Origin: CAWBNS01 sp964445105
Lineage (GTDB): Bacteria; Chlamydiota; Chlamydiia; Chlamydiales; JAJFMA01
Assembly: GCA_964445105.1 (NCBI GenBank)
Contig: CAYUJS010000007.1
Coordinates: 1 to 53,415 of the forward strand
DNA length: 53,415 nucleotides
Direction of reading: 5' to 3'
Part shown: in pieces, positions 8,326-17,481 of the stretch
How positions within the stretch are numbered: position 1 is the stretch's first letter
How the letters are laid out: each line of letters starts with the position of its first letter
Notes under the pieces: model-generated
The model's input: the letters and a program-made list of their open reading frames with translations, nothing else
What the model was told of the DNA's origin: nothing
Database searches by the model: none
Made by a program: the position numbers and the translations under genes

Positions 8326-9150
8326 CTATCCTCTTTTGAGGGGCTGACCGCTGAGGGCATTCCAAGTTGTGGAGCGGACCGTGCCGTTGCGATTCACCAC
8401 GCTGATGTTATAGACAGGGAGGTAAACTTCGCGCGCAGATCGTACATTTAAGTCGCTCCCAAATGCGTGACGGATGGCTTTCTCGATGTCATTTGCCGAA
8501 AAACGCTTGGCTTTGCGGTGGGTGTGGCTGTAGGGTTTTATGCCTAACCGCTGGCTGATTTTTGTCTGCGGTTGGACTTCAATCTCTATGCTTTTTTGTG
8601 TCAGTACATATCGATCGCCCTGCTGGCCAATCAAGTGCTTCTGATATGCTTGTTGGATCCATGCATCAGCCGTTTGAGACGAAACGCTGAGGTACGTCCG
8701 CAGCTGCTCTCTGCTCATGGTGCCCTGGTTTGCGGCAAGCGCTTTGACGATTTTGTAGTCGCTCGCCTTCGCTTTGTTGGCAATGAGATCGGCAAAGCCT
8801 TTTGTCGTCGACCAGATTTTAGTGTCGCTGACCAGCTCTCCATCGGATTGGCTCCACAGTAATATGCCCTCGACTGGCTTATGACCAATATTTGAGTAGC
8901 TAACCTGTAAAAGTAGATAGGGATAAAATTTAAGGGTGGGCTCCTGGAAAGACTGCTTATCGGAAGTGATCAGAGCTCTTTGGTGAGCCGACATGATTTG
9001 AGTGGCGGTGTAGTGCGGTTCGATTGTTAAGAACTGACCCGAATCCATCTGGTCGCCGATGTAGGTTTTAAGCGCGCTGCCATGCTGGTAAAGGTAGTAT
9101 CCGCCTGCGGCCACAAAAAGCACTAAAACCAATGTGGTGAAGGCGTGCAT
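8326..9150 (-). CDS. Membrane-anchored protein with winged-helix-like middle domain (274 aa)
   Basis: I do not recognise this protein by name. One N-terminal membrane segment (residues about 5-22, LVLVLFVAAGGYYLY) anchors it. A central region (ASDYKIVKALAANQGTMSREQL through QGDRYVLTQ, about residues 125-185) reads like a winged helix-turn-helix, followed by a basic C-terminal domain with an HTHRKAKRF patch. The ATG at 9150 has GGGGAG six bases upstream and is better placed than the ATG at 9168. It lies downstream of rho on the same strand, behind a strong hairpin, so is probably transcribed separately. The anchor combined with a wHTH could suit an envelope-sensing regulator, or a non-DNA-binding use of the fold. 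Confidence 0.7.
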   Translation of the reverse strand: MHAFTTLVLVLFVAAGGYYLYQHGSALKTYIGDQMDSGQFLTIEPHYTATQIMSAHQRALITSDKQSFQEPTLKFYPYLLLQVSYSNIGHKPVEGILLWSQSDGELVSDTKIWSTTKGFADLIANKAKASDYKIVKALAANQGTMSREQLRTYLSVSSQTADAWIQQAYQKHLIGQQGDRYVLTQKSIEIEVQPQTKISQRLGIKPYSHTHRKAKRFSANDIEKAIRHAFGSDLNVRSAREVYLPVYNISVVNRNGTVRSTTWNALSGQPLKRG

Positions 9151-9324
9151 AGATAACTCCCCTGCCAATAAATCGTTATCAATGCCTGAGGGATAAGCGG
9201 GAAAGCAAGAAAATTCTGGATATAGAATTTGAGGCCTGCAAAGAGGGATTCAAAACTTGGGCCAATTAGCGAGGCACAAGAGCCCGTCTGATATGCAACC
9301 CAAAAACTGCGTTAGCGCATAACT

Positions 9325-9352
9325 GAAGGGCGGGAGCAAGCTCCCGCCCTTC
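9325..9352 (-). terminator. Strong GC-rich hairpin after rho
   Basis: A perfect 12-13 bp inverted repeat (GAAGGGCGGGAG ... CTCCCGCCCTTC) with a 2-4 nt loop lies 32 bp past the rho stop. No long U-run follows on either strand. It could end the sppA-polA-coaE-rho transcript or stabilise its 3' end. Confidence 0.55.
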
Positions 9353-9383
9353 ATCGTAGACTCGTGCGTATTTTGCGATCTGC

Positions 9384-10940
9384 TTAGTCCTTAAGCGACA
9401 GCAAGAACTCCACGTTGCTCTTGGTCTTTTTGAGACGTCCGAGAAGCAGATTCATAGCGTCGATAGGTGACAGGTCGGCGACAGCTTGGCGTAATTGGAA
9501 GACTTTTTCCAGTTCGCCTGGGTGGTAGAGCAGCTCTTCTTTTCGTGTACCGCTTTTGATCAGGTCGATAGCGGGCCAGGTGCGCCGGTCGGCCAGGCGC
9601 CGCTCGAGCACGAGCTCCATGTTACCGGTGCCTTTGAACTCTTCAAAGATGACCTCATCCATACGGGAGCCGGTATCGATGAGGGCAGTGGCGATGATGG
9701 TGAGGGAGCCACCTTGTTCGATATTACGCGCGGCTCCGAAGAACCGTTTGGGTTTGTGTAGGGCATTTGCGTCGATACCACCGGTAAGGATCTTACCGGA
9801 GTGTGGCTGGACGGTGTTGTAGGCGCGCGCTAAGCGGGTGATGGAGTCGAGGAGGATGACGACATCTTTGCCGTGCTCCACGAGGCGGCGGGCCTTTTCA
9901 ATGGCCATTTCAGCGACCTGGACGTGGCGCTCTGGGGGTTCATCGAAGGTGGAAGCGATGACTTCGCCTTTCACCATGCGTTGCATGTCGGTCACTTCTT
10001 CAGGGCGCTCATCGATGAGCAATACCATGAGCACGACCGCTGGGTTATTTTTAGCGATACTGTTGGCTATGTTTTGCAATAGGATGGTTTTGCCTGTGCG
10101 GGGCGGCGCGACGATCAAGCCGCGCTGGCCTTTACCGATTGGAGCGGTAAGATCTAGTACCCTCATAGATAAGTTTTCAGGGGTCGTTTCCATCACCAGG
10201 CGTTCATTAGGGTAAAGCGGGGTCAAGTTTTCAAATAAGATCCGTTCACGCGCTTTTTCGGGAGTGACTTCGTTGATGGAATCGACTTTTAGAAGGGCAA
10301 AGTACTTTTCTTTTTCTTTGGGAGGACGGATTGTGCCTGTAACGGTATCCCCTTTTTTGAGGTCGAAGCGGCGAATCTGTGCGGGGCTGACGTAGATATC
10401 TTCAGCGGAGGGGAGGTAGGCATAGAGAGGAGAGCGCAGAAAGCCGAAACCATCGGGCAGTACTTCTAGGACGCCCTCACCTATTAGAATGTCGTCGGGG
10501 CGCTCAGCTAGAGCCTTTACGATTTCAAAAACCATCTGAGATTTGGTCAGAGAGCCGGTGTGCCGCAGTCCGATGCGTTTGCCGAATTCGTTTAGTTGTT
10601 GGATATTCATGCGTTGAATATCCGCAATCTTGACGATTTCGTTATAGGGCTGGGTAGTAGGCACAGCTTCTGTTTCTAAGTCGAGTTGGGAGTCGTTTAT
10701 TTCAACGGCCGTCTGTACGGGGTGCTGCTCGTACTCGCTTTCTCTGTTATCGCGCTGTTCTTGATTATGCTGTTGCTGCTGTTGACTTTGTTGTATTTGC
10801 TGCTGTTGCTGGGGCTGCTGGTTTTCTTTGCTGCGTTGGTGATGGCGCTGGTAGGGGCGTTTTTCCCTTTGAGGTTTGTTTTCGCCCGTATGCTGGCGGG
10901 TGGGGGCAGGTCTTTCTGGTTGGATTTGATCTGGGTCCAT
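9384..10940 (-). CDS. rho: Transcription termination factor Rho (518 aa)
   Basis: This is the hexameric RNA-dependent ATPase that terminates transcription. The first ~120 residues form a low-complexity, glutamine-rich arm with several Q runs inside an Arg/Pro/Glu-rich context, absent from compact Rho proteins of about 420 aa. Then follow the Rho_N helical region (ADIQRMNIQQLNEFGKRIGL), the cold-shock-like RNA-binding domain (GVLEVLPDGFGFLRSP), Walker A (APPRTGKTILLQ) and Walker B (VVILLDSITRLARAYN). Downstream lie TGGIDANAL, the Q-loop/R-loop region and a standard C-terminus. It is the last gene of the sppA-polA-coaE-rho run, an order shared with Chlamydia. Confidence 0.97.
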   Translation of the reverse strand: MDPDQIQPERPAPTRQHTGENKPQREKRPYQRHHQRSKENQQPQQQQQIQQSQQQQQHNQEQRDNRESEYEQHPVQTAVEINDSQLDLETEAVPTTQPYNEIVKIADIQRMNIQQLNEFGKRIGLRHTGSLTKSQMVFEIVKALAERPDDILIGEGVLEVLPDGFGFLRSPLYAYLPSAEDIYVSPAQIRRFDLKKGDTVTGTIRPPKEKEKYFALLKVDSINEVTPEKARERILFENLTPLYPNERLVMETTPENLSMRVLDLTAPIGKGQRGLIVAPPRTGKTILLQNIANSIAKNNPAVVLMVLLIDERPEEVTDMQRMVKGEVIASTFDEPPERHVQVAEMAIEKARRLVEHGKDVVILLDSITRLARAYNTVQPHSGKILTGGIDANALHKPKRFFGAARNIEQGGSLTIIATALIDTGSRMDEVIFEEFKGTGNMELVLERRLADRRTWPAIDLIKSGTRKEELLYHPGELEKVFQLRQAVADLSPIDAMNLLLGRLKKTKSNVEFLLSLKD

Positions 10941-10985
10941 TGGATGTTAGTCTCGTTTAGTTGATGAAGTTTCTTAATATGTACT

Positions 10986-11014
10986 GGGCTCGCAGGGCTG
11001 TTCTATGCGAGCCC
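10986..11014 (-). other. Hairpin spanning the coaE stop, upstream of rho
   Basis: GGGCTCGCA and TGCGAGCCC form a perfect 9-bp stem with an 11-nt loop. The structure covers the coaE stop codon and lies about 45 bp before the rho start. There is no U-run. It may attenuate rho, or only insulate the two cistrons. Confidence 0.35.
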
Positions 11015-11608
11015 GTCTTGTATCTTTTTACAAAGGCTTTCTACCTTGAATCGCAGTTCGCTTTCCGTGGTGTTATTGACGATGTGGTAGTGAGCAAGCT
11101 GGGCTTTTTTTTCTTGAGGGAACAGACGGGCAGTGCGGCGGTCATATTCAAGGGGCTCATATCCTGTTTTGGCGGCGAAACGCTGACGCGCAGTTTGAGG
11201 GTCCGTTGTCAAAGCGATCACCGTATCGAAATGGGAGGCGAGGTTGGCTTCAAAGAGAAGGGGTATTTCGGCGACGAAGAGAGGCACCTGCGAAGCCACG
11301 CGTTCATACTCCAGGTTGATGCTTTTTTGTACTTCAGGATGAATGATCCTTTCCAAAGCGGCGAGGAGTTGAGGTTCTTTGAAAACAATGTTAGCGACCT
11401 TCGTTCGATCGATCTGATCCCCGGTGATGATCTTGGCTCCCAAGAGCCCGACGACTTTTATTCCAACATCACTCTTGGGGGACAATAGTTGATAGACGAT
11501 GGTATCTGCGTCCACAGTGAAGGCTCCTAGCTCTTTCAGGATACGGCAAACGGTTGATTTACCTGATGCCAATCCGCCAGTCACTGCAATCTTTTTTGAT
11601 CTTAGCAT
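11003..11608 (-). CDS. coaE: Dephospho-CoA kinase (201 aa)
   Basis: It phosphorylates the ribose 3'-OH of dephospho-CoA, the last step of CoA synthesis. Visible features are the P-loop VTGGLASGKST, the following VDADTIVYQLL (conserved Asp-Ala-Asp), the lid region and LFVAEIPLLFE. Length is typical. The ATG at 11608 overlaps the polA stop (ATGCTAA), a classic coupled junction, so I prefer it to an in-frame TTG at 11617. Confidence 0.93.
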   Translation of the reverse strand: MLRSKKIAVTGGLASGKSTVCRILKELGAFTVDADTIVYQLLSPKSDVGIKVVGLLGAKIITGDQIDRTKVANIVFKEPQLLAALERIIHPEVQKSINLEYERVASQVPLFVAEIPLLFEANLASHFDTVIALTTDPQTARQRFAAKTGYEPLEYDRRTARLFPQEKKAQLAHYHIVNNTTESELRFKVESLCKKIQDGLA

Positions 11609-14265
11609 TCCGCCCAATTTTTTCCAATCTTGATGTCAACGATGAGGGGGACTTTCAGCGACATGACTGCTTCCATAATTCTTTTTACCTGTTGAGCCAG
11701 TTCTTCCGCAGCTTGGTCGGGCACTTCGAAAAGCAGCTCGTCGTGGATTTGTAGGAGCATACGCGCGTCGCTATTTTGTGCGGTCAGGTAATCGTTCACT
11801 CGCAGCATGGCAAGTTTAATGAGGTCGGCGGCGGTGCCTTGCAGCGGGGTGTTGGTGGCGAGGCGCTCGGCGGCGCTGCGTAGGTTTGCGTTTTTGCTAT
11901 GAATGTCTGGGATGAGTCGCTCGCGCCCTGTAATGGTAAGCACTCTGCCGCTTGTGCGGGCGAGCTCTTTGGAGGATTCGAGGTAGTCGAGAACGCGAGG
12001 ATAGCGATCAAAATAGGCCTGAATGAAGGCAGCGGCCTGTTTCATGGGGATGGCGAGTTGTCGTGCTAGGCCGAAGGCGCCTTGTCCATAGAGGATGCCG
12101 AAGTTGACTGTTTTCGCGTTGAGGCGCTGCTCGGAGGTGACTTGATCGATAGGCACACCGAATACCTGTGAGGCGGTGAATGCGTGGATGTCCTCGCCCG
12201 CTTCGAAGGCGCGGATGAGGTGGGCATCTTCGCTGAAATGAGCTAGAAGCCTCAGCTCGATTTGTGAATAGTCAGCTGCCAGTAGGCTCCAATGCGGATC
12301 ATTCGAGCGAAAGGCGGCCCGAATCTGACGGCCCACTTTGCTCCGGATGGGGATATTTTGCAGGTTAGGATCCTGGCAGGCGAGTCGGCCTGTGGCGGCG
12401 GTGAATTGGTTGAAGTTGCAGTGAACGCGTTTTGTGCTGGGATTCACCTCGGCCGGAAGTGCGCTCACGTAGGTGGAGCGCAGTTTTTCAAGCGTGCGAT
12501 AGTCTAGGATTTCCGCCACAACAGGATGAGCGCCGCGTAGCTCTTCGAGCACCTCTGCGCTAGTGCTCGTGGCTCCTTTGGCAGTTTTGCGCAAAAGCTG
12601 GATACCCAAGACATTTTCGAGAATATTTCTAAGTTGGATGGGCGAATTCAGATTAAACGATTCACCGACCTGCTGAAAGATGTGCAGCTGTAGCTTAGAA
12701 ATATCCCGATTGATGACTTGGCTGAGCTGTTCCAAGTAGGGGATATCTATGAATATGCCCGTGTGTTCCATGTGAGCCAGCACGCGTACAAGAGGGAGCT
12801 CTATCTGTTCCATTACGTTATCGAGATGGCGCTCTTGCAGTTGGGGAGCTAAAAGTTGTTTCAGGCGGAAGGTGTAGTCGACCTCCTCGCCGCAGAAGTT
12901 GCTCAGCTGGTCCAGGGGGACGCGGGCGATTGGCAGCTGCTCTTTGCCTTTTCCTGTCACTGCGCTGGCAGCGGTGAGGCGCTTATCAAAATACTCTAGG
13001 ACAAGACCTTCTAGCGTGTGCTGTCTGCTGTGAGAGCTCAGCAGATAAGAGGCTAGGACTGTGTCGAAGCAGATATTAGCGATGGTGATGCCGTGGTTTC
13101 TGAGCACCTGATAGTCGTACTTGATGTTATGCCCGTAAAAGCCGATCTGTGGATCTTCAAATAGAGGCTTGCAGGCGCTGATTACCTGCGCGAGGCCCAA
13201 TTTGCCATTGGTGGGTACGTACCATGCGCGGCCCTCTTGTGTGCAAAAAGCCACCCCACAAAGCTCTGCCAGCATTGGCCGCTCGTTTGTTGCTTGGATA
13301 TCAAAGCAAATTTCCTTGTGTTGACGCAGTGTCTGCATTAAATCGTTGAGCGAAGTGGCGTCATCTACCAGAAAGTAGTGTGCGGCGTCGACTTTGCGCG
13401 GCGCTTCGACCTCGGGTAATTCGCGTAGCAGTGAGTTGAAGCTGTGGTTAGTATAGAACTGCTTCAGCAGTGGTGCATCGCCGGATCTGAGTTGGAAGAA
13501 GGCCTGTTCACGAGGGAATTCAACGTCAGTGTACAGCCTCGCAAGTTCACGACTGAGACGCGCTTGGCCCGCTTGCTGGACAATGGTTTCGCGCTTTTTT
13601 TGTGCCGAGACCTTCTCAGGTTGTGCCAGGAGGGCATCTAGCGTGCCAAATTCTTGGAGGAGTTGAGTGGCCGTTTTGGGGCCGAAGCCGGGTAGGCCGG
13701 GGATGTTATCGGAAGCGTCGCCTACAATGGCGAGCCAATCGACCATCTGCGTTGGCTTTATTCCGTAGATCTGTTCGACGGCTGCCGTATCGATGATGAG
13801 ATTATCTTTCCAGGTATTGAGCAGGACAATGTGATCGTCCACGATCTGCACCATATCTTTGTCGCTGGTGCAAACGTAGACTTGCACTGCTTGTTGGGCC
13901 GCCCAGAGGGCGATTGCGCCCATGGTATCATCGGCCTCTACAGCTGGTATTGTCAGCTGGGAGATGCCCGCTATTTCGCAGAATTCACGAGCCCAATCGA
14001 TCTGATACCTCAGGTCTGCGGGCGTTTCTTCGCGGTGAGCCTTGTAGTCTGCGTAGAGGGCTGTCCGCCGCTCTTTGTTGCGCGGCCCATCGAAGATGGC
14101 GGCCAGGTGCGTGACGGGCGCAAAGTCTTTTTGTAGCTTAACGATTGAGCGAATAAAGCCAAAAAGTGCGTTGGTGGACTCGCCCTTGCCATTGGTCATA
14201 TTGCCGATGGCGTGGTAGGAGCGATATAGGTAGCCCGAGGCATCTATCAGAAAGAGTTTTTCCAT
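11602..14265 (-). CDS. polA: DNA polymerase I (887 aa), proofreading site apparently degenerate
   Basis: Repair and Okazaki-fragment polymerase. The 5'-3' exonuclease/FEN domain (residues 1 to about 290) has FLIDASGYLYRSYHA, CTSDKDMVQ and GDASDNIPGLPGFGPKTA. The polymerase domain is intact: motif A DYSQIELRLLAHFSED, motif B RLNAKTVNFGILYGQGAFG, motif C LLQIHDELLFEVP. The 3'-5' exonuclease-like domain between them is altered. Exo I reads FDIQATN where FDTETD is expected (catalytic Glu replaced by Gln); Exo III reads FCGEEVD where YAAEDAD is expected (Tyr to Phe, Asp to Glu). The Exo II KYD is kept. Proofreading is therefore probably lost. The ATG at 14265 is 2 bp after the sppA stop; the longer frame to 14361 is an overlap artefact. 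Confidence 0.95.
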   Translation of the reverse strand: MEKLFLIDASGYLYRSYHAIGNMTNGKGESTNALFGFIRSIVKLQKDFAPVTHLAAIFDGPRNKERRTALYADYKAHREETPADLRYQIDWAREFCEIAGISQLTIPAVEADDTMGAIALWAAQQAVQVYVCTSDKDMVQIVDDHIVLLNTWKDNLIIDTAAVEQIYGIKPTQMVDWLAIVGDASDNIPGLPGFGPKTATQLLQEFGTLDALLAQPEKVSAQKKRETIVQQAGQARLSRELARLYTDVEFPREQAFFQLRSGDAPLLKQFYTNHSFNSLLRELPEVEAPRKVDAAHYFLVDDATSLNDLMQTLRQHKEICFDIQATNERPMLAELCGVAFCTQEGRAWYVPTNGKLGLAQVISACKPLFEDPQIGFYGHNIKYDYQVLRNHGITIANICFDTVLASYLLSSHSRQHTLEGLVLEYFDKRLTAASAVTGKGKEQLPIARVPLDQLSNFCGEEVDYTFRLKQLLAPQLQERHLDNVMEQIELPLVRVLAHMEHTGIFIDIPYLEQLSQVINRDISKLQLHIFQQVGESFNLNSPIQLRNILENVLGIQLLRKTAKGATSTSAEVLEELRGAHPVVAEILDYRTLEKLRSTYVSALPAEVNPSTKRVHCNFNQFTAATGRLACQDPNLQNIPIRSKVGRQIRAAFRSNDPHWSLLAADYSQIELRLLAHFSEDAHLIRAFEAGEDIHAFTASQVFGVPIDQVTSEQRLNAKTVNFGILYGQGAFGLARQLAIPMKQAAAFIQAYFDRYPRVLDYLESSKELARTSGRVLTITGRERLIPDIHSKNANLRSAAERLATNTPLQGTAADLIKLAMLRVNDYLTAQNSDARMLLQIHDELLFEVPDQAAEELAQQVKRIMEAVMSLKVPLIVDIKIGKNWAEC

Positions 14266-14267
14266 GA

Positions 14268-15281
14268 TTAGAAACGCAGCGACGTGAGTTGAGTCGCTAC
14301 GTAGTACAGCACCTTTGTGAGCATTGAAGAGTTTCCGCCACCGAATAGCTCGCTTGTCCATGTGCTGTTCGTTAGCGTGACCACGTGATATCTTTCGCCT
14401 TCTAAACCGGCTCGCTTAGCTGCCAAAGCAATCGCCTGGGGGAGGTAGTAGCCTGTTTCATCGATAAAACCAAGTTCCTTGGCGCGTGTGGGCGCATAGA
14501 TTTGTGCGCCGTATTCCTGGATCAATTTTTCGCGTGTGAGTTGAGGTCGGTTGGCAATTACCATGTCGACAAAGTGATTATAAAGATAGTCGGTGATCGC
14601 CTGCACGTCCGCAGATTCTTCAGATTGCCAGGGGCGAAAAGGGTTCATGGTGTCTTTGCCCTTACCTGAGCAGACCGTTTGCGCTTTGATCCCTAGCTTT
14701 GCCAACCCTTCTGAGAGATTGAAATAAGGGGGAAAGATCAATACACCTACACTGCCGATAACGCTGCAATCCGAGGTGACAATCGCGTCGGCTGCTAGGG
14801 CGATTTGGTAGGCTCCCGAAGCACAAAGGCCGTCTGCATAGGCGATCACAGGCACGTTGTACTGTTCTTTGTAGGCTTTAATCATCTGGTAAATAGCGCT
14901 AGAATCCGTGGTCAGCCCGCCGCCGCTATTAATGTTGAGTAGGATAGCCTTTACGCGGTTCTCTTTCAGTGCATCTTCGCGGGATTCAACCAAGCGCATG
15001 CGCGTAGCGTCGGCAGAAAGCTGTCCCATGCCGATCATGCCGTCTATATTCAGTTGTAGAATCACAGGGCCTGAGCTGCCTAGCTCGGTGCGCAAGCCTT
15101 TGGCGTCGGGCTGTACCTCAAGGGTAAATTTGCGCGGCACCTCAGAGCCCGATGTGCTAAACAGGGCGAAGGAGAGGACGAAGGCAGTGATCCCAAAGGC
15201 TAATCCCAGCGTGGTTCCGAACGCTTTTGCGAAGGCCCGAAATAGGCCACGCAGCGGTGAATCAAGACTGCTATTTTGCAT
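14268..15281 (-). CDS. sppA: S49-family signal peptide peptidase SppA/SohB-like (337 aa)
   Basis: This is a membrane-anchored serine protease that degrades cleaved signal peptides or membrane-protein fragments. One N-terminal membrane segment (LGLAFGITAFVLSFALF, about residues 25-41) precedes a single S49 domain. The catalytic serine lies in DGLCASGAYQIALAAD and the general-base lysine region is SGKGKDTMNPFRP, so the Ser/Lys dyad appears present. Length matches the one-domain SohB/SppA36K type. The start has AAGGA six bases upstream. It heads the polA-coaE-rho run. Confidence 0.9.
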   Translation of the reverse strand: MQNSSLDSPLRGLFRAFAKAFGTTLGLAFGITAFVLSFALFSTSGSEVPRKFTLEVQPDAKGLRTELGSSGPVILQLNIDGMIGMGQLSADATRMRLVESREDALKENRVKAILLNINSGGGLTTDSSAIYQMIKAYKEQYNVPVIAYADGLCASGAYQIALAADAIVTSDCSVIGSVGVLIFPPYFNLSEGLAKLGIKAQTVCSGKGKDTMNPFRPWQSEESADVQAITDYLYNHFVDMVIANRPQLTREKLIQEYGAQIYAPTRAKELGFIDETGYYLPQAIALAAKRAGLEGERYHVVTLTNSTWTSELFGGGNSSMLTKVLYYVATQLTSLRF

Positions 15282-15350
15282 GGAAAATCCTTAAAAATGA
15301 TACTAGTCTGGGGTATTGAGATTATTGTAGCCGGGCCTTGGGATGATGTC

Positions 15351-15415
15351 CAGCAGCTCCGCTAAAAAAAAGAAATAGACTGGCTTCGGGATAGCCATAG
15401 GCCTCATTTTGCCCT
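15351..15415. repeat. Dispersed inverted-repeat family, copy A (left half only)
   Basis: It begins CAGCAGCTCCGCTAAAAAAA and includes GACTGGCTTCGGGATAGCC and GCCTCATTTTGC, matching the left half of copy C at 36253 in the same orientation. The right arm is absent. It lies between sppA and dnaK. Confidence 0.6.
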
Positions 15416-15456
15416 AGTTGCCTGTGCTCTACGCCCGTCTTTAGCCAGCGCAAAGT

Positions 15457-15488
15457 AAAGCCCGCAGAATCGCTCTGCGGGCTTTTTT
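15457..15488 (-). terminator. Intrinsic terminator of hrcA-grpE-dnaK
   Basis: A perfect 12-bp stem (AAAGCCCGCAGA / TCTGCGGGCTTT) with a 5-nt loop lies about 30 bp past the dnaK stop. A T-run follows on the plus strand; on the minus strand the downstream tract is TTTACTTT. It may work in both directions. Confidence 0.7.
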
Positions 15489-15517
15489 ATTTTATAGGTG
15501 AGGGCTCGCCTCTATTT

Positions 15518-17479
15518 TTATCGATGATCGTTGCTTTCGGCGTCGATAATTTCGACTTCGGCATCTTCGATAGCCGGCTCTTGGGCTTGTCGGCTATTGC
15601 CTTGTTGCGCAGATTGACCGCCTTGTTGAGCGTGCCCATCCGCGTTAGCTCCCTGCCCGGCAGCTGCCGCTTTCGACATAGCCTCGCCGATATGTTGCAT
15701 ATGCGTTTCGAGCTCTTGCTTGGTTCTACGAATCTCTTGGCTATCGCCTTTTTGGATTGCAGCTTTTACCTTCTCAATATGCTCTTCGACATCTTTTGCA
15801 ACCTCAGCGGGGATCTTGTCCTTATACTCGTTGAGTGCTTTGGTGGCGCGGAACACGAGTGAGTCGGCTTCGTTGCGCACTTCGACCTCTTCGCGTTTCT
15901 TTTTGTCTTCTTCGGCGTGAAGTTCGGCGTCTTTTACCATCTTCTGGATCTCGGCCTCCGAAAGGCCTGAAGACGCTTCGATGCGGATTTTTTGCTCTTT
16001 ACCAGACGCGGTGTCTTTAGCGGACACGTGCAGGATACCGTCAGCATCGATGTCAAAGGCAACCTCGATCTGTGGCGTACCCCTAGGGGCTGGCGGGATA
16101 TCAGTTAGATCGAAACGCCCGATCTCTTTGTTATCGTTCGCCATTTTACGCTCCCCTTGCAGGACAACGATGGTCACTGCAGGCTGATTGTCGGCAGCTG
16201 TGGAGAACACCTGTTTTTTCTGCGTAGGGATGGTTGTGTTGCGCTCGACCAGTGGTGTCATTACGCCGCCTAACGTCTCGATGCCGAGGGTCAGTGGGAT
16301 GACGTCTAGCAGAAGCACATCTTTTACTTCGCCACCCAATACACCGCCTTGGATAGCGGCGCCAATGGCGACTACTTCGTCGGGGTTTACCCCTTTGTGT
16401 GGTTCCCGATTAAAGATCGCTTTCACCATAGCCTGTACGGCGGGCATACGGGTCATACCACCCACTAGGATTACCTCGTTGACATCCTCTGCCTTCAAGC
16501 CGGCATCTTTCAGTGCCTTCAAGCAAGGTTCTCGCGTGCGCTCGATCAGATTGGCAGCCAGGCTTTCCAGCTGCGCTCTGCTTAGCGTGAGAGATAGGTG
16601 CTTAGGCCCCGACTGGTCCATAGTGATGAAGGGCTGGTTGATTTCTGTGACCTGCGTACCCGATAGTTCGACTTTAGCTTTTTCAGCCGCGTCGCGCAGG
16701 CGCTGTAGCGCCATCTTGTCTTTGCTTAGATCGATGCCATGCTCTTTTCTGAACTCGCCTAGCATCCAGTTAAGAATCGCGTTGTCGAAGTCGTCGCCGC
16801 CCAAGTGGGTGTCCCCGTTGGTCGCTAGTACTTCAAAGACGCCGTCACCGATTTCCAAGATGGAGATATCGAACGTGCCTCCGCCCAAGTCGTAAACGGC
16901 TACTTTATGGTCGCGCTTATCTTTGTCAAGGCCGTAGGCCAATGCTGCTGCGGTGGGCTCTGGAATAATCCGCTTCACGTCTAAGCCTGCAATGCGTCCT
17001 GCGTCTTTTGTCGACTGTCTTTGTGAGTCATTAAAGTAGGCTGGGACGGTGATCACGGCTTCAGTGACTTTTTCACCCAAATACTCCTCAGCGGTCTCTT
17101 TCATCTTTGTTAGGATAATCGCTGCGATCTCTTCAGGCGTTACTAATTTACCGTGAATATCAAAAACAGCATCCCCATTATTGCCGCGCACTACGTGGTA
17201 TGGGACCGTGCCGATTTCTGATTGTACTTCATCAGACTTGCGGCCGATGAAGCGTTTGGAGGACACAATGGTGTTTTCCGGATTGGTGACCGCTTGTCGT
17301 TTAGCGGGGACCCCTACTAAGCGCTCGCTGCCTTTAAATGCGACCACAGATGGTGTAGTGCGAGAACCCTCTGCGTTTGGAATAACCTTTGCCTGGCCGC
17401 CTTCCATAACGGCTACGCAGGAGTTGGTTGTGCCGAGGTCGATCCCAATGATTTTGCCGCTTTTCTTTTTTTCTGCCAT
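15518..17479 (-). CDS. dnaK: Hsp70 chaperone DnaK (653 aa)
   Basis: This ATP-dependent chaperone works with GrpE and a J-protein. The nucleotide-binding domain starts GIDLGTTNSCVAVMEGG and includes VYDLGGGTFDISILE and VGGMTRMPAVQ. The substrate-binding domain and helical lid follow, then a Gln/Gly-rich linker and an acidic tail. The tail ends in EIIDAESNDHR rather than the common EEVKD-type ending. The start has AAGGAG, which overlaps the grpE stop. It is the third gene of the CIRCE-controlled operon. Confidence 0.98.
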   Translation of the reverse strand: MAEKKKSGKIIGIDLGTTNSCVAVMEGGQAKVIPNAEGSRTTPSVVAFKGSERLVGVPAKRQAVTNPENTIVSSKRFIGRKSDEVQSEIGTVPYHVVRGNNGDAVFDIHGKLVTPEEIAAIILTKMKETAEEYLGEKVTEAVITVPAYFNDSQRQSTKDAGRIAGLDVKRIIPEPTAAALAYGLDKDKRDHKVAVYDLGGGTFDISILEIGDGVFEVLATNGDTHLGGDDFDNAILNWMLGEFRKEHGIDLSKDKMALQRLRDAAEKAKVELSGTQVTEINQPFITMDQSGPKHLSLTLSRAQLESLAANLIERTREPCLKALKDAGLKAEDVNEVILVGGMTRMPAVQAMVKAIFNREPHKGVNPDEVVAIGAAIQGGVLGGEVKDVLLLDVIPLTLGIETLGGVMTPLVERNTTIPTQKKQVFSTAADNQPAVTIVVLQGERKMANDNKEIGRFDLTDIPPAPRGTPQIEVAFDIDADGILHVSAKDTASGKEQKIRIEASSGLSEAEIQKMVKDAELHAEEDKKKREEVEVRNEADSLVFRATKALNEYKDKIPAEVAKDVEEHIEKVKAAIQKGDSQEIRRTKQELETHMQHIGEAMSKAAAAGQGANADGHAQQGGQSAQQGNSRQAQEPAIEDAEVEIIDAESNDHR

Positions 17480-17481
17480 AA

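Noticed and set aside
16188..16895. 235-residue plus-strand ORF opposite dnaK
   Set aside because: Serine/threonine-rich antisense shadow of a highly conserved gene; no ribosome-binding site and no protein-like features.
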